A program made the position numbers and the translations under genes. Under the pieces are notes generated by a model, which did not search any database, was not told where the DNA came from, and worked only from the letters and a program-made list of their open reading frames with translations. A stretch of 64,000 bases of DNA from Mesocentrotus franciscanus (taxonomy: Eukaryota; Echinodermata; Echinoidea; Camarodonta; Strongylocentrotidae): positions 21,738,251 to 21,802,250 of the forward strand of contig CP137668.1 of the NCBI GenBank assembly GCA_037976565.1. The letters run 5' to 3'. Shown piece by piece: positions 23,436 to 36,963 of the stretch. Each line of letters starts with the position of its first letter. Position 1 is the stretch's first letter.

Positions 23436-23799
23436 TCTGGTTTTCCTTAGTGTTCTCGTCAGGAAATCGCATTCGTTTTGCACGTAGTGCTTGTTATTCC
23501 TAGTTAGGTACTTTCCTCATGTCCGTTTCCTTTCAAATTTCGTAGGCATCATCTCTAGCATCTCATCCAGGTCACTACATTCTTCGATTTTTGATATCAC
23601 TCATGCATAACCGTTCAGGCGCCATTTTGTCCGATACCAGTGATTTACAAATGTTGCTGAAATGACATAATATTCCGGGATTTTTTCTCACGTTTTAGTA
23701 ATTATATACATTTGTATGCGTTTGTTGGAAAATGATCAATTCCAAATTTACAGTCAGGTAAGAAATATGCTTATTTAGAGGCCTACATGTCAGGGCCCG

Positions 23800-24290
23800 C
23801 GGTGGCGCTCGAGGGGGGCTCGAGCTACCCCAAACTTTTTTTTTAAGTATATGAGAGAGAAATAGAAAGAAAAAGAGAAAGAAAGAAAGAATAGTGACCT
23901 GCCAGTGTCACAAAATAATGAGGTATCAAAATATGCTCATATGACCTTACTCATCTACAACTCCTGAGCTTCCGGGGGCTCTGCCCCCTGGATTCCCCCT
24001 AGGGCCCTAAGACGGGCCCCTGGATGCTCATCTGACGGTAATTTAATGCCTAAAACCCCTGGGCTTTTGGGGGCTCCGCTCCCTGGACCCAACGCCAATA
24101 AGTGTCCTGCCAGTGTCACAAATAAGGTATCAAAATGTACTCATCTGGCCGTAATTAAATGCCTAAAACCCCTGAACTTCCGGGGGCTCTGCCCCCTGGA
24201 ACCCACTTAGGGCCCTAAGACCGGCCCCTGAATGCTCATCTGACGGTAATTTAATGCCTAAATCCCCTGAGCTTCTGTCATGAATAAGGT
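23800..24290. repeat. Tandem units with GC-rich hairpins
   Basis: Three partial copies of a unit contain GGTAATTTAATGCCTAAA, GGGGGCTCTGCCCCCTGG (a hairpin), AGGGCCCTAAGAC and AAGGTATCAAAATRTRCTC. The block starts near a CTCGAGGGGGGCTCGAG palindrome (23807). Non-coding. Confidence 0.7.
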
Positions 24291-24308
24291 ATCAAAATAT
24301 GCTTATCT

Positions 24309-24382
24309 CCCACTTTTTAAAATTTGGATGGTTTGAAGTATGAGTTTTACCGAGATCGCTGAACGTTTAAGTGGCATTTCCC

Positions 24383-24416
<34 letters not shown>

Positions 24417-24824
24417 GATTAAGATGATGACAATGATGATAATGATGATATGATGGTGGTAGTGAATGTGTACTAAAGGGAAAGATTGTCAGGGAAATGC
24501 TACTTAAACATTCAGCGATCTTGATAAAAATCAATGCTTTATCAGATAAGGGGAAATTATGAAACAATTGTTACCGTGTGTGTTGTGTGTGTGTGTGTAT
24601 GTCTTACTGTTTTTGTTCAATGCACTGTTTTATTCCTCACCCAGTAACTTGGCGCAAGTGAGATCTGGCAGTCTTGTAAAGATTGTCTGATGTTCAGTCA
24701 TGCATGCAGAGATTCAAATGAAAATGGTACCTAACTGTACTGGGAGGAGAACTCTATCAAGACATATCATGAAACCCATGATTAAATATTCATACTTCAA
24801 ACAGTACAACTTTTAAAAAGTGGG
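24309..24824. mobile_element. Foldback-like element with nested inverted repeats
   Basis: The outer arms, starting CCCACTTTTTAAAA at 24309 and inverted at 24790-24824, are followed inward on the left by a second arm (24352-24385). That second arm is inverted at 24489-24522 around an (ATG)n tract, so the repeats are nested but asymmetric. No transposase. The superfamily is not assigned. Confidence 0.55.
24384..24418. repeat. (ATG)n microsatellite
   Basis: About ten GAT/ATG units form the loop of the inner inverted repeat. Confidence 0.9.
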
Positions 24825-27342
24825 ACATTTTTTCTGACTCACTCTGTATAGAGGGGGGAATGGAGCTTTTATTGGGTTAGCACAGAGTGCCACAGACCCA
24901 TGCAAGGATCCATCTCTGTTGAATTTACCAAAAAACCTTCATTGCTACTACTGTTATTGTTTCCCAAAAAATATTCCCAATAAATTTGAACATTTGGATT
25001 TCAACTAATAACTTATAGATAATTTGGGACATCTTTATTTTTGTAACTGACATATTATGACATACTTTTGGTTTCAATTCAAATAATGAAGACGTGTGTT
25101 TTCATATGAACAAAAACCAGTTTCACATTTTAATTTTCTTTTCCAATCACGAGGTATACAACTCCAAAGTAATTTAACGTCACATACATATTTTTTTTAA
25201 ATACAAAGTAATTCTTTTGCCCGACTTATATCCACATCCCCTTTGGCGTCTATGATGTCCCCAATAAATGGTATTCCAGATTTTAGCCAATGTTTCCACC
25301 ATAAACGTATTTTGTTTGTCCTTTATATATGTGTGTTTCCCCATAACAGCTGAATTATAATATTAGTGATCTTATTAAAAAATGGGAAAAACTGATCTGA
25401 TCGATTCCTGAATTCTCCCAACTATATTATTATAATTTAATTTAATTTTAGGTGAATGTAAAGCAAGATCCACAATAAGGCTGACACATGCATCAAGACT
25501 GGCTGCAGACAGAAAAATTTGGCACACCATCACCATACAGAAGCCATCACGAGGCCCCTTGCCTGCGTGGACGGCATAAGTCAAGTCAAGTCGAATGTAA
25601 ATTGTCACAAAGCAATTAATTGGCTCTATGTACCATTCCAAACATTTAAGTGTTGACAGATTTTTAAAAGCCTGTTTAATGTCTTATTTTCATGGAGAAA
25701 AAACGGTCGGGGAAATTCAAAAATTGGTTGGGAGAATGTACTGTTAGAGGGTATCGCACAGTGACGCTTTCAAAGAAAACCATAAATATCTTTGTGGTCT
25801 GGGAATTTTTTCAGGATTTGTTTGCATGTTAGAGGATTAGTACAGTAGAAGGAATATAATAAGTAACATTTCATACAAAAATTACGCAGTTTTTTTTATC
25901 AATCTTCAACAAATTTATCGAGTCACTTTAAGCTTAAATATCAAAGTACAGTTCATCCAGTTTTGTTATAAAGAATATGTACAATTTTGTTTAATATGAA
26001 TGATTTCTACAATATGCATTTGATTTGAGAGAAAAAATAATCTAAACAAAATATCTTCTTTTTTTAATTAAAAAAAGTTGTAATAGATATTCGTGAGACA
26101 GACACATTTGTATATGCGAAAACTCCAGGCATAAGTCGGAATTAATTTTTTTGTTTTGTTGTTGAGATTCTTGTTAAACAGACACTTACCTGCTGACTGG
26201 TAATGAACGTTAATGTAAATAATCCTCTCTTTATTCCTCAAGAATAATCAAATTTAAGTTCTTCCATGGCCCAAAAGTTAGCGGTTATAGTATATAACCT
26301 TTTTCTACGAAACTATTAGGAACGTAACCAGAATACACAGCCAGATTCGCCAACAGAATTTTTTTTGATAGTGGTGAATTCTCAGTTGCACTAATACTGA
26401 GAGACTGGTTTCGCTCGCTCATGCAGTTGATCACGCGCACATGTCAAGATAATTCATGCATGGGAACAGGCCTTGCTACATTAAAACGTTCCTTATTTTT
26501 TTGTTTTTGTTTTGTTTAGCATCAGTTGTATAGATACTTTACCCACAGAACAGAAAACTCTAACTGCACCTGTACCTTCGGAGTTCCTCCTGACCCGTGT
26601 GTTGGCGGGTGGGGAGGGTGGGGTGAGGAGGCGGGGTTCTTGAAAACCTTGGTTTTACACGTTAAGGAGAAGGTTGAGTTCTGGGAAGAGGTGAAAACAA
26701 TTTGTGAGCGTTATTATTGTATTATGCAAGTGTGGAAGAACATCAAAGAAAAAATGTTCACTGAAAAGCATATAGCTCTTCAAATGCCTTAATATTCTAA
26801 ATATGGCATATAACATCATAAAAATCGGAATGGATTTTTATGCCACATTTTCGTGTAGTCCCATATACATCTTTCTGTGTACAGTGCTTGTAACTTTACC
26901 AAGACTGGGCCAAATTTCTTATTATTTTGATGATTCCAGAACCTTGCAGTACACACCAATACTTATATGCTAGATGATCAACCTTTTCTGATCGATTCCA
27001 CAACAATTCTTTCACAATGCAATCGCATGACCAGAACTCAACTTTATCTTTAACCTATCAGTTTTAATGGTTAAAAGCATTAGTCCTGGACATCTATAGG
27101 ATTATTCTCGATTTCTGAAACCTTGATAACACTTTTCTGTAGTCTCCAAAACAATGTAGGCCTAAGTCATACACATTTCATATAACATTTCCAAGACGAA
27201 ATATTGGGGAAATTATAGTCGATTAATCAAAATAATCCTTGTTGCACGTTACAAGCTATATATGGCAGTTAAAAGCTCGAAATATTGAGCCCAATGCAAA
27301 TGTACTGCATTGTATTTTTTGTCTTAAAAATAAGAAAATCTT
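24825..27342. other. No confident gene
   Basis: Mostly AT-rich. At 25460-25590 on the plus strand, RLTHASRLAADRKIWHTI followed by a stop resembles the last residues of some LINE polyproteins, but it is too short to claim. A GTGTG tract lies at 24577-24600. Confidence 0.4.
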
Positions 27343-27600
27343 TTGACTTCTCCTTCACTCCCTCTGCTCCATCCCCTTCCCACCACTCCCTCTGACCCTT
27401 TCTCCCCATCCCTCCCCCTTTCATCTCTTTACCTATCTCTGCTTTGTATTCGTATCTCTCTGTTCTTTATCCCTCCCCTTGTACCATTGTTCCCTTTCTC
27501 TGCCCTCCCCCGCTGTCTGTCTCTTTGTTTCCACCTTTGTCTCTGTCCCCTCCCCCCTCTCTCTCCTCCTCACTCTCCCTCTCTTCTTTCTCTCTCTGTA
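27343..27600. repeat. Polypyrimidine tract, ~260 bp
   Basis: The plus strand is overwhelmingly C and T (CCCTCT, CTCTCT, CCTCCCC). The apparent proline-, serine- and leucine-rich ORFs here follow from composition. Confidence 0.9.
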
Positions 27601-29040
27601 CGCATTTCAAAATGATGTTATAGGAAATCGGTTGGGTTTTTTCAACTTGAGGCAAGTGTTTACAGATCGAAAGGTTTTAGTCATAAACATAAAGCATCCT
27701 TTGAGAGATCTAGACTTCTATTTCTTTCATGTAATTCGAAACCAATTATATGGACGTTCAAAGTAGTTTATCACGAGACAGTTTTTAATCATGTTAACAA
27801 TAAAACAAAACAGAAAGTGCAATGTCATTATAAGCATGTCGGCTGAAAGACCGAAGAAGATTAAACATGTAATACATGTACTAGTTGTACTGTTATAAAA
27901 AAATGGCTGTGTAGAATTTTGCTACCCAGTGATATGCTTAGTTAGATTTGTTGGCACCCATTTCTCTTATAATATCATTTGTTGATTAGCCTTAAGCTGT
28001 TTAGTTAATAATTTATCCGAAATGAAGGTTATATGTCGGTGGGTACAAAAATGTTTCAACCTAATGTTTTTCAATGCAAACTTTTTAGGTCTGGAACAAG
28101 CATCCAATGTCTGTAGTCTGTGAGACAAGCCAACATCATAAATTGTCATTCAAGTTAGTCTTATGTATTACACATTCTTGTCCAATATCGTAGTTTACGT
28201 CAACTTTGCCAAGAATGACAAAAAAATTGTGTGACTTATTCTTGATTAGGCCTTAATGTTATAAGTAATATATGGTACCATTCAAGTTTAAAGTTAAATA
28301 TGGCGATATGGCCCACGAGACCGATAGCGTACGAGATCCACACCCCATGAGACGGTCTTTCTCGCGGGCCTTCCAACAGCTTTATGATGGTTCACTAGAC
28401 CTACAGCTAACGAAACAGACAACCTACTAGACCGACAGTGTAGGCCTCGCGGGCCTTTTAACAGCTTTGTCATGTTTTACTAGTCAAGACTTACAGACAA
28501 CGAGTCAGACAATGTCTGAAAATGGCTAACAGGTAATACGGAAGCGAGCGTCGGTTTACTCACCTAGCCCCATGTTTCACCATGTCTTGTTGAGTACAAA
28601 AGAGCAACAGGAATGGATAACGAGTTGACAACAATAATTCTATTATTGGGATTTTACCGGTTATAAAAAAGCAGAATTATCATGTTGTATGTACAAGCTA
28701 TTTAACTTTGAACGTAGCTACCTATATTCAATACACCCCGTTCGCCTCAACTATAATTATTTTTTAATTAATGAATGGTGTCCAATCTGATTTAATTTCT
28801 AGTACATTAGTACACTAGTACATGTAGGAAAGGAAGACGGGCACAATGATGTTATAATCCGCGAAGTTCATAATTATTTTTAGGGTTCTAGCTTGGACAA
28901 CCGTGACAATTTTACTTGGAGTACCCTATATATCGTGGGTCCAAAATATGACGAAATATATATATTGTATAGGCCTTCCCGCAACTTGTTTCGGACTCAA
29001 AGTTGCCACCCTTTAGACACAATATCACCATTTCCGTCCC
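27601..29040. other. No confident gene; short local duplication
   Basis: At about 28310-28510 two similar ~90-bp stretches share CTCGCGGGCCTT, AACAGCTTTRT and a phrase mentioning GAGACCGAYAG. Related phrases recur near 32980 and 40950, so this may be a dispersed repeat family. No coding evidence. Confidence 0.4.
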
Positions 29041-29064
29041 TCTCTCTCCCTTTCTCTCTCTTTT

Positions 29065-29065
<1 letters not shown>

Positions 29066-29096
<31 letters not shown>

Positions 29097-29113
29097 ACAC
29101 ACACGCGCGCGCA
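29066..29113. repeat. (CA)n(CG)n alternating purine-pyrimidine tract
   Basis: Alternating blocks of CA and CG (ACACACGCGCGCG) over about 48 bases, without a break in the alternation. Confidence 0.92.
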
Positions 29114-29657
29114 GGATCAGACTGCTTCGTTTTTCCATATCCTATCCTTCTTATTCTTCCCCCTTTTCTTCACCTTCTTCGTCTCCTTTTTCTTCTCCTC
29201 TCATACTTTCTTTTTTCTTTTTTTTAGGAAGGGGTGCCTTTAAATTGATTCAGCAAGCGGTCAATCTTCCCTATAGATGATATCATCCTATTTAGATCTT
29301 ATTTTACCTCTGAAATATCGAAACTTCACAATAATAAGCCTTCGGAATACATTAGAGCATTCTTGTATGCAAGAAAAATAAATAAAAAAGGAAACTGTAA
29401 CCGTACACAATCATGTTTGAATACATCTTTGTTAGCTCTAGTGATCGTCATGTCCTTTCAATAGTCCCTGCATACATGTATAGACTAGGAGCCTCTTATT
29501 ATAAAGATAAGCAAAATTTTCCATCCGGAAGAGGGTGTTATATCTCTTGAAAAACGCATCAAATTACCTTTTCATTAAACTTTGCCTCCCCGCGAAATGC
29601 TCCGGATGTAACACAACTTATTTGTTACCTGTTAATAATTCAAAATACTTTATTGTA

Positions 29658-31375
29658 TCCCCCGGCAGTACGCCGCCGCGTCATATTCTTGTGTGCGCTT
29701 TACCTGCCACATTCATTGACGGATTTTTTTTCAAATTTTGTATGGAGGTGTATCTTGGTATAGTCTACACACCTATAACTTTTGGTGATGCTGCCCTCAG
29801 TGTTCCGTCTTCTATAGGGTAAAAGGCTATATTTTTGTGGATGGTTTGTGTGCACTCTATAGGCCACATTTCTCAAGGGATTTTGTTTAAATTTTGAACG
29901 AAGGTGTATCTTGGTATAATCTAGAAGCCTATAGATTGTGGTGATGCTGCCTCCAGTGTTCCGTCTTTTATAGGGTCAAAGGTCATATTTTGGTGGCTGT
30001 CTTTTGTGCGCTCTGCAGGTCATATTTCATGATGGATTTCTTTCAAATTTTGAAAGGAGATGTATCTTGGTAAAATCTACACATCTACACTCTTGGGTGA
30101 TGCTGCCCCCATTGTTCCGTCTTCTATAGGGAAAAAGCCCATATTTTTGTGGATGGTTTGTGTGCGCTTTATAAGCCACATTTCTCAAGGGATTTTGTTC
30201 AAATTTTGAACGAAGGTGTATCTTGGTACGATCTACAAGCCTATAGATTTTGCTGATGCTGCCTCCAGTGTTCCGTCTTTTATAGGGTCAAAGGTCATAT
30301 TTTGAAAGATATCTTTTGTGCACTCTAGTGTGTGGTCTAACTGCATCATTTCTTAACAGAATTCTTTCAAATTTAGTATGGAAGTGTATGTTGGTAAAAT
30401 CTACGCACCTATAGTTTTTGGTGATGCTGCCACGGGTGTCCCGTGTTTTATAGGGTCCAAGGTCATATTTTGGTGGGTGTCTAGTGTGCGCTATGCACGA
30501 CAGGTCATATTTCATGACGGATTTCTTTCAAATTTTGAAAGGAGATGTATCTTGGTACAATCTACACATCTACACTTTTGGGCGATGCTGCCCTCATTGT
30601 TCCGTCTTTTATATGGTCAAAGGTCATATGTCTTTTATGCGCTCTAACTGCCACATTTCTTGACGGATATCTTTCAAGTGTTGTATGGAGGTGTGTCTTA
30701 CTACAATGTACACATCTTTAGTGTTTGGTGATGCTGCCACCTGTGTTCCGTCTGTTATAGGGTCAAAGGTCATATTTTGGTGGCTGTCTTTTGTGCGCTC
30801 TGCAGGTCATATTTCATAATGGATTTCTTTCAAATTTTGAAAGGAGATGTATCTTGGTAAAATCTAGACATCTACACTCTTGGGCGATGCTGCCCTCATT
30901 GTTCCGTCTTTTATATGGTCAAAGGTCATGTGTCTTTTATGCGCTCTAACTGTCACATTTCTTGACGGATTTCTTTTAAATGTTGTATGGAGGTGTGTCT
31001 TAGTACAATGTACACATCTTTTGTTTTTGGTGATGCTGCCACCTGTGTTCCGTCTGTTATAGGGTCAAAGGTCGTTTTTTGGTGGTTGTCTTTTGTGCGC
31101 TCTACAGGTCATATTTCATGACGGATTTCTTTCAAATTTTCTACAGAGATGCATTATACTCTTATCTACACACATATTGGTTTGGTGATGCTGCTCCTAT
31201 CCTAGTCTTGACAATAGTCCGAGCCACTAGTGGCGATCTTTACGTCATCCTTTTGTTTTAGGGAGGGGAGAGGGGATCTTTGTCCCTTCTTCGAACATAA
31301 GGATGACACAAAATCGCTGCCACTGCCGGGGGATACATTCGCATTGCGCGGCAATACAGATTGCGATATTTCTAG
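29658..31375 (+). mobile_element. Non-autonomous Helitron-like element, copy 1
   Basis: The element starts TCCCCCGGCAGT after an A and ends ATATTTCTAG before a T, the Helitron pattern of 5' TC, 3' CTRR and insertion between A and T. A 3' hairpin, ATTGC-GCG-GCAAT, lies about 20 bases before the end. The 5' terminal phrase recurs inverted (ACTGCCGGGGGAT, 31322-31334) shortly before the 3' end, as in Helentron-type elements with subterminal inverted repeats. Between them are about nine tandem units of ~155 bp. A second copy in opposite orientation (35258-37045) has the same ends, which fixes both boundaries. There is no Rep/helicase ORF, so it depends on a partner elsewhere. Confidence 0.75.
29680..31200. 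repeat. ~155-bp tandem array in Helitron-like copy 1
   Basis: Nine units are marked by TTCCGTCTTTTATAGGGTC at about 29803, 29959, 30113, 30269, 30438, 30600, 30747, 30902 and 31048, with spacings of 146 to 169 bases. Other unit phrases are GACGGATTTCTTTCAAATTT and GGTGATGCTGCC. Short ORFs inside are by-products of the repeat. Confidence 0.92.
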
Positions 31376-33549
31376 TTCAACTCAATTCAAACCACTTAAT
31401 CATTTTGTGTCCTGTGATTAAAAATGAATTTACTACTTAATTTTTCATGAATAGATAATGCAGACCAAGACACTATAACAGCAAATGAAGGTCTTTAAAC
31501 ATATTTATTAACGCCCTCTATGATGAGTACGAACAATGATATTTACACAAATAATCAATTTCAACACTGTTTAACTTACATCAATGGTTAATTATTTATA
31601 TTTAGCAAATTATTCCTACTGTAATTAATCATTCCCCGTTATCTGACCCTAACCTAAATACGCTAATGTTGTATCCTACTGAGTTAATGGAAATAAACGA
31701 TATTGTTAAAATAAAACTTAATGAATAAAGTCATGGACTAGGAAGTATATTTTATTCCCTAAATAATATTCATTATATTGATGTTCTGATAGTACAGCTT
31801 CAATGGGGATTTCACCCCAGAAATACTCGGAATAAAATATGTACAACCGATTAACATTCATTAATGATTTTAAGTGACAGGCAACACGGTTTAAGAGAAA
31901 ACCACAACCATGCACACGCTCTTCTAAGCCACATAGTAGTCAGTGTCCATGAGTATTGCATCATAATTCGCTGACACCAGATTTGGTTGAATTAACAACT
32001 AATGTTTGCACAGATCTCTCAAACAGTGAAATTCGTTATCCCACCAGAAATTACTCCAGCTTGCCCTCATCTCCCGGTAAATGATTTTTTATTATAATGA
32101 AAGTTCCTTATGGGAGCAGGGTCAGGACACAGTGCATGTCATAAGACCTGTCGGTCGTAAAAGTGAAGTCCACTCTTTCGTTTTCATTTCGTTACAATCA
32201 ACATTAATTAGAGATATAAGTACACATAGTACAGTCTGTACAGACGATACATGCATTTTGTTATAAATAAATAAATACTATATCTATATTTTGTTTAAAT
32301 AATAAAAAAAGCAAAGATAACACATAAGACGAAGAGAGAGAGTGACAGACAGACACATATCAACAACAGAAAAGGCAGGGAGAAGGCAACATTCGTATAG
32401 CCATTATTATTTTTTGAATGAAAATGAAAAATAGAACACAGAAACCAAGTTTCAATAAATTTACAGTTTTCATTTTCCGCTGCCCATAGACTAACTGTAA
32501 ATTGACATGTGATGGCGTTCTAAAAAGATACAACACAGAACCATTGAATAGCAGAATTTGGCAACCCATATTGAGCACAACTTCGCGAATACTCCTTTGT
32601 TGTGCAAGCACAAGACAAAATAATATACACCATGCTTTGACCGACTGAAACCAAGTTCGGCAAACTCTGGGATTAGATGGCTCTGATGGTTACCAAAGAT
32701 GGTTTTTGTGAAACACTAAGCGGATAAGTCGAGCGACAGCTTCGAGATTTCGTTGATATTGTACTCGTTTCGTGAAACAACCCCGAAATCTTTAAATGCA
32801 CTGCTCATGAATAATTATGGACTCCTGAAATAGTCTTTTTGTTGAAATATGTGTGACTTCATATAGAGGACATCCTGTGACAAATTTTATACTAAAAAAA
32901 TGCAAACTGCGTGGATGGGGAAAACACAAATAAAATTGTTTAAAAAAATAGAAAAAGGAGAAAGCTATAGAAGGTCAATAAGACCGACGGCTTTAGAGAA
33001 CGACTGTCCATGAGACCGATAAATCAAAGAAATGCAAAAGAGAAGATGGGAAAATGTTGGTATCGTGGTCTGTCAGTCTTGTGAACTAAAATCACGTTGT
33101 CAGAAGGTCAGCAAGACTGGTGATGCCGTAGGCAGTTAAAAGAATTAACCCATGCTCCAGGTTTTTCAATTATACTAAAACATTCAAAATGAAGTCAGTA
33201 TTTTCACATTTGCTGTCCTTTACTGTCAGTCAATCAACATGATATGATAATAAATTAATTGTAACTTCTGCTCATGAATATTCATAAAATTTGGGTTTCC
33301 AGCATCATCTGCGATTTCATGGAAATAACGATAATTGTGAATTTAAAAAATTGAAATGCATAAATTACCCAAAATGGCTTGAAAACAATTGTTTCTGTTG
33401 TTTACTATTGTCATTCTGTGACAATCTTTATATTTTCATGGTTATTAAAATTATACGTATTTTAAACACAGTCGATAATGTAAAAATAGAGGAGATATTA
33501 CAATTAAAAATGAAGGCATTGTGGAATTATTAATTGTGGCATTGTAGTA
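31376..33549. other. AT-rich spacer, no gene seen
   Basis: Spacer between Helitron-like copy 1 and the hAT element. Bases 33291-33541 may be the decayed upstream part of the LINE at 34970 (the phrase GTGGCATTG before the hAT insertion would fit), but the match is weak. Confidence 0.35.
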
Positions 33550-34960
33550 CAGGGGCGGATCCAGCCGGCGGCAAGAGAGGGCATATGAACAAATTTGACC
33601 TATATTCGGCCAAAAGATCAACGAGTCATCTGTGTACCTCCCACACAGACGACGAACGTTCGAGTGCACTAGAGCGTAACACCAGGGTACAGGACTCTTC
33701 GATTTTTATAAAATAGGGGTTTATCGTAGAATACTGGTGAGAATGTGAATGTCAACACCGCTGTGCATGCGTGACTTGTCAACGCTCTCTCTCTCCCCTC
33801 TTCTTCTGCCAAAAAAAAAGGAAAAAAAATCAGGAAATTATATATGTAAGTCTAATAGATGCAGATGCACATCACCATGCATATTGTCATCCTTCCGTCT
33901 AAGATGGGCGGGATCACCCTGCAATATGAATACGCGATTCCTTCACAATCAGATCGATCCGTGAAGATTTAGATCTGCTCATGCAGCGAGTTCAGAGTGC
34001 CATTAATTTGCTAAATTTCAGGCAAACTAAAGAATCCAGTGTCTCATGAGAGATATAATCTAATCCCTACACACTTTTTTTCGTAAAATATCGCCCATAA
34101 TGCCTAAATTCCCTTCAGTAAATTGCTGATATCAACGTAAAATGCGTCTTCTCCGTCGCCAGAGCTGAGTCAAATTTGGTGGTGGATATACGCACGGCTG
34201 CGAGCACGGTGTGTAAGCCTCATTGTCCGCTGTGTACAAATTTCGCTTACGCACTTGCATAAATTATAGAGGTCATGCGTAAATTTATAAAAGCTGCTTT
34301 TTATTGGATTGAAATTGGCCCTACTTTCTCGACAACCAATCATATTATGTGTTACATCAGACGGCAGGGGATTATATACCCTATGTTTTGGCGGCCGAGA
34401 CCACCCAATAACAAGTCGTAGTTACGAGCATTATCCCCTTGAAGTACACAACCCCCAGTGAAAGAGACGAATTTTCCTTTGACCTCCATAGAGAAGTCAC
34501 AAATTGAATGATTGTTGTCTACTTTTGAAGACGAAAAGGCCCTATTTTCCAGTCTACCAATCACTTCGAAATTGGTATCAGTGGAAAGAACAGTATTTGA
34601 ATATGTGATTTCCACCCGAGATGGTGTGTAATCATAGTTTGTTTTTCTTGTAGGAGCATTTCTTTACACACTTAGCGCATTTTCAAAGACGATTTCACGT
34701 GTTGTAGACCGCGGAGGGAGACCGCGTGAGCAGATGCCCGAAATTTGTTCATATGGGGGGGGGGGGCAAAAAAAAGGGGGGGGGTAGTGAGCACTGAACG
34801 GGGGGATGGGGGAATGGTTTTCTTTTTCAACCTCCACCCCCTCTTGGGCGCCAGTGGAGGGGGCCCATCTTCTTTTTGTTATACAAAAGGGGTGTTTTTA
34901 GCTGGGTTTTTTTCTAGGGGAGGGGGCCCGGCCCCCCGGCCTCCCCTGGCTCCACCACAG
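33550..34960. mobile_element. Non-autonomous hAT-like transposon
   Basis: The left end is CAGGGGCGGATCCAG and the right end read in reverse CTGTGGTGGAGCCAG, imperfect inverted termini. The 8-bp TTGTAGTA stands on both sides (33542-33549 and 34961-34968), as expected for hAT. A second inverted match, CATATGAACAAATTT, lies inside each end (33581 and about 34738). No hAT transposase is seen in 1.4 kb. The interior includes an unrecognised minus-strand frame (34352-34615) and a G-rich block at 34755-34930. Confidence 0.8.
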
Positions 34961-35559
34961 TTGTAGTATTAATCAAAGGAATTTGATACCATGGACGTAA
35001 ATCAAAAGCATATGGAGTTAGAGAGACTGTACTTTCTTGGTTTGAAGGCTATTTGCGTAATAGAAGTCAATAGGTTATTTTAAAATCTAAAACATTTAAT
35101 ATTTCCACCCTAAAGTGCGGAGAACCACAAGGCTCTATCTTAGGTTCCTTACTATTTTTTAATATATGTGAATGATATAGTTCAGCATTACCACTCCTAA
35201 CTTACGTTTTGTTCGCAGATGATACTAACGTATATTTTTCACATAAAAACATTTAAACTAGAAATATCGGAATCTGTATTGCCGCGCAATGCGAATGTAT
35301 CCCCCGGCAGTGGCAGCGATTTTGTGTCATCCTAATGTTCGAAGGAGGGACAAAGATCCCCTCTCCCCTCCCTGAAACAAAAGGATGATGTAGAGATCGC
35401 CACTAGTGGCTCGGACTATTGTCAAGACTAGGATAGGAGCAGCATCACCAAACCAATATGTGTGTAGATTAGAGTATAATGCATCTCTGTAGAAAATTTG
35501 AAAGAAATCCGTCATGAAATATGACCTGCAGAGCGCACAAAAGACAGCCACCAAAAAAC

Positions 35560-36950
35560 GACCTTTGACTCTATAACAGACGGAACACGGGTGGCAGAAT
35601 CACCAAACACTAAAGATGTGTACATTGTACTAAGACACACCTCCATCTAACATTTGAAAGAAATCCGTCAAGAAATGTGACAGTTAGAGCGCATAAAAGA
35701 CATATGACCTTTGACCATATAAAAAACAGAACAATGAGGGCAGCATCGCCCAAAAGTGTAGATGTGTAGATTGTACCAAGATACATCTCCTTTCAAAATT
35801 TGAAAGAAATCCATTATGAAATATGACCTGCAGAGCGCACACTAGACACCCACCAAAATATGACCTTTGACCCTATAACAGACGGAACACAGGTGGCAGC
35901 ATCACCAAAAACAAAAGATGTGTACATTGTACTAAGACACACCTCCATACAACATTTGAAAGAAATGTGTAAAGAAATGTGGCAGTTAGAGCGCATGAAA
36001 GACATATGACCTTTGACCATATAAAAGACGGAACAATGAGGGCAGCATCGCCTGAAAGTGTAGATGTGTAGATTGTACCAAGATACATCTCCTTTCAAAA
36101 TTTGTAAGAAATCCGTCATGAAATATGACCTGCAGAGCGCACACTAGACACCCACCAAAATATGACCTTTGACCCTATAAAACACGGGACACTCGTGGCA
36201 GCATCACCAAAAACTATAGGTGCGTAGATTTTACCAACATACACTTCCATACTCAATTTGAAAGAAATCTGTTAAGAAATGATGTAGTTAGACCACACAC
36301 TAGAGTGCACACAAGATATCTATCAAAATATGACCTTTGACCCTATAAAAGACGGAACACTGGAGGCAGCATCAGCAAAATCTATAGGCTTGTATAGATC
36401 GTACCAAGATACACCTTCGTTCTAAATTTGAACAAAATCCCTTGAGAAATGTGGCCTATAAAGCGCACACAAACCATCCACAAAAATATGGGCTTTTACC
36501 CTATAGAAGACGGAACAATGGGGGCAGCATCACCAAAAGTTATAGGTGTGTAGATTATACCAAGATACACCTCCATACAAAATTTGAAAGAAATCCGTCA
36601 AGCAATGATGCAGTTAGACCGCACACTAGAGTGCACATAAGACATCTATCAAAATATGACCTTTGACCCTATAAAAGACGGAACACTGGAGGCAGCATCA
36701 GCAAAATCTATAGGCTTGTATAGATCGTACCAAGATACACCTTCGTTCTAAATTTGAACAAAATCCCTTGAGAAATGTGGCCTATAAAGCGCACACAAAC
36801 CATCCACAAAAATATGGGCTTTTACCCTATAGAAGACGGAACAATGGGGGCAGCATCACCAAAAGTGATAGGTGTGTAGATTATACCAAGATACACCTCT
36901 ATACAAAATTTGAAAAAAATCCGTCAAGGAATGTGGCAGTTAGAGCGCAC
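35560..36950. repeat. ~155-bp tandem array in Helitron-like copy 2
   Basis: Nine units are marked by GACCCTATAAAAGACGGAAC or close variants at about 35567, 35713, 35868, 36014, 36171, 36337, 36491, 36665 and 36819. Some neighbouring units are nearly identical (36337-36490 against 36665-36818), which suggests recent unit duplication. Confidence 0.92.
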
Positions 36951-36963
36951 ACAAGAATATGAC

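Noticed and set aside
25440..25600. LINE C-terminal fragment
   Set aside because: Only about 35 residues with general resemblance; no flanking RT or 3' tail to support it.
27343..27766. Pro/Ser/Leu-rich ORFs in both strands
   Set aside because: Low-complexity pyrimidine tract.
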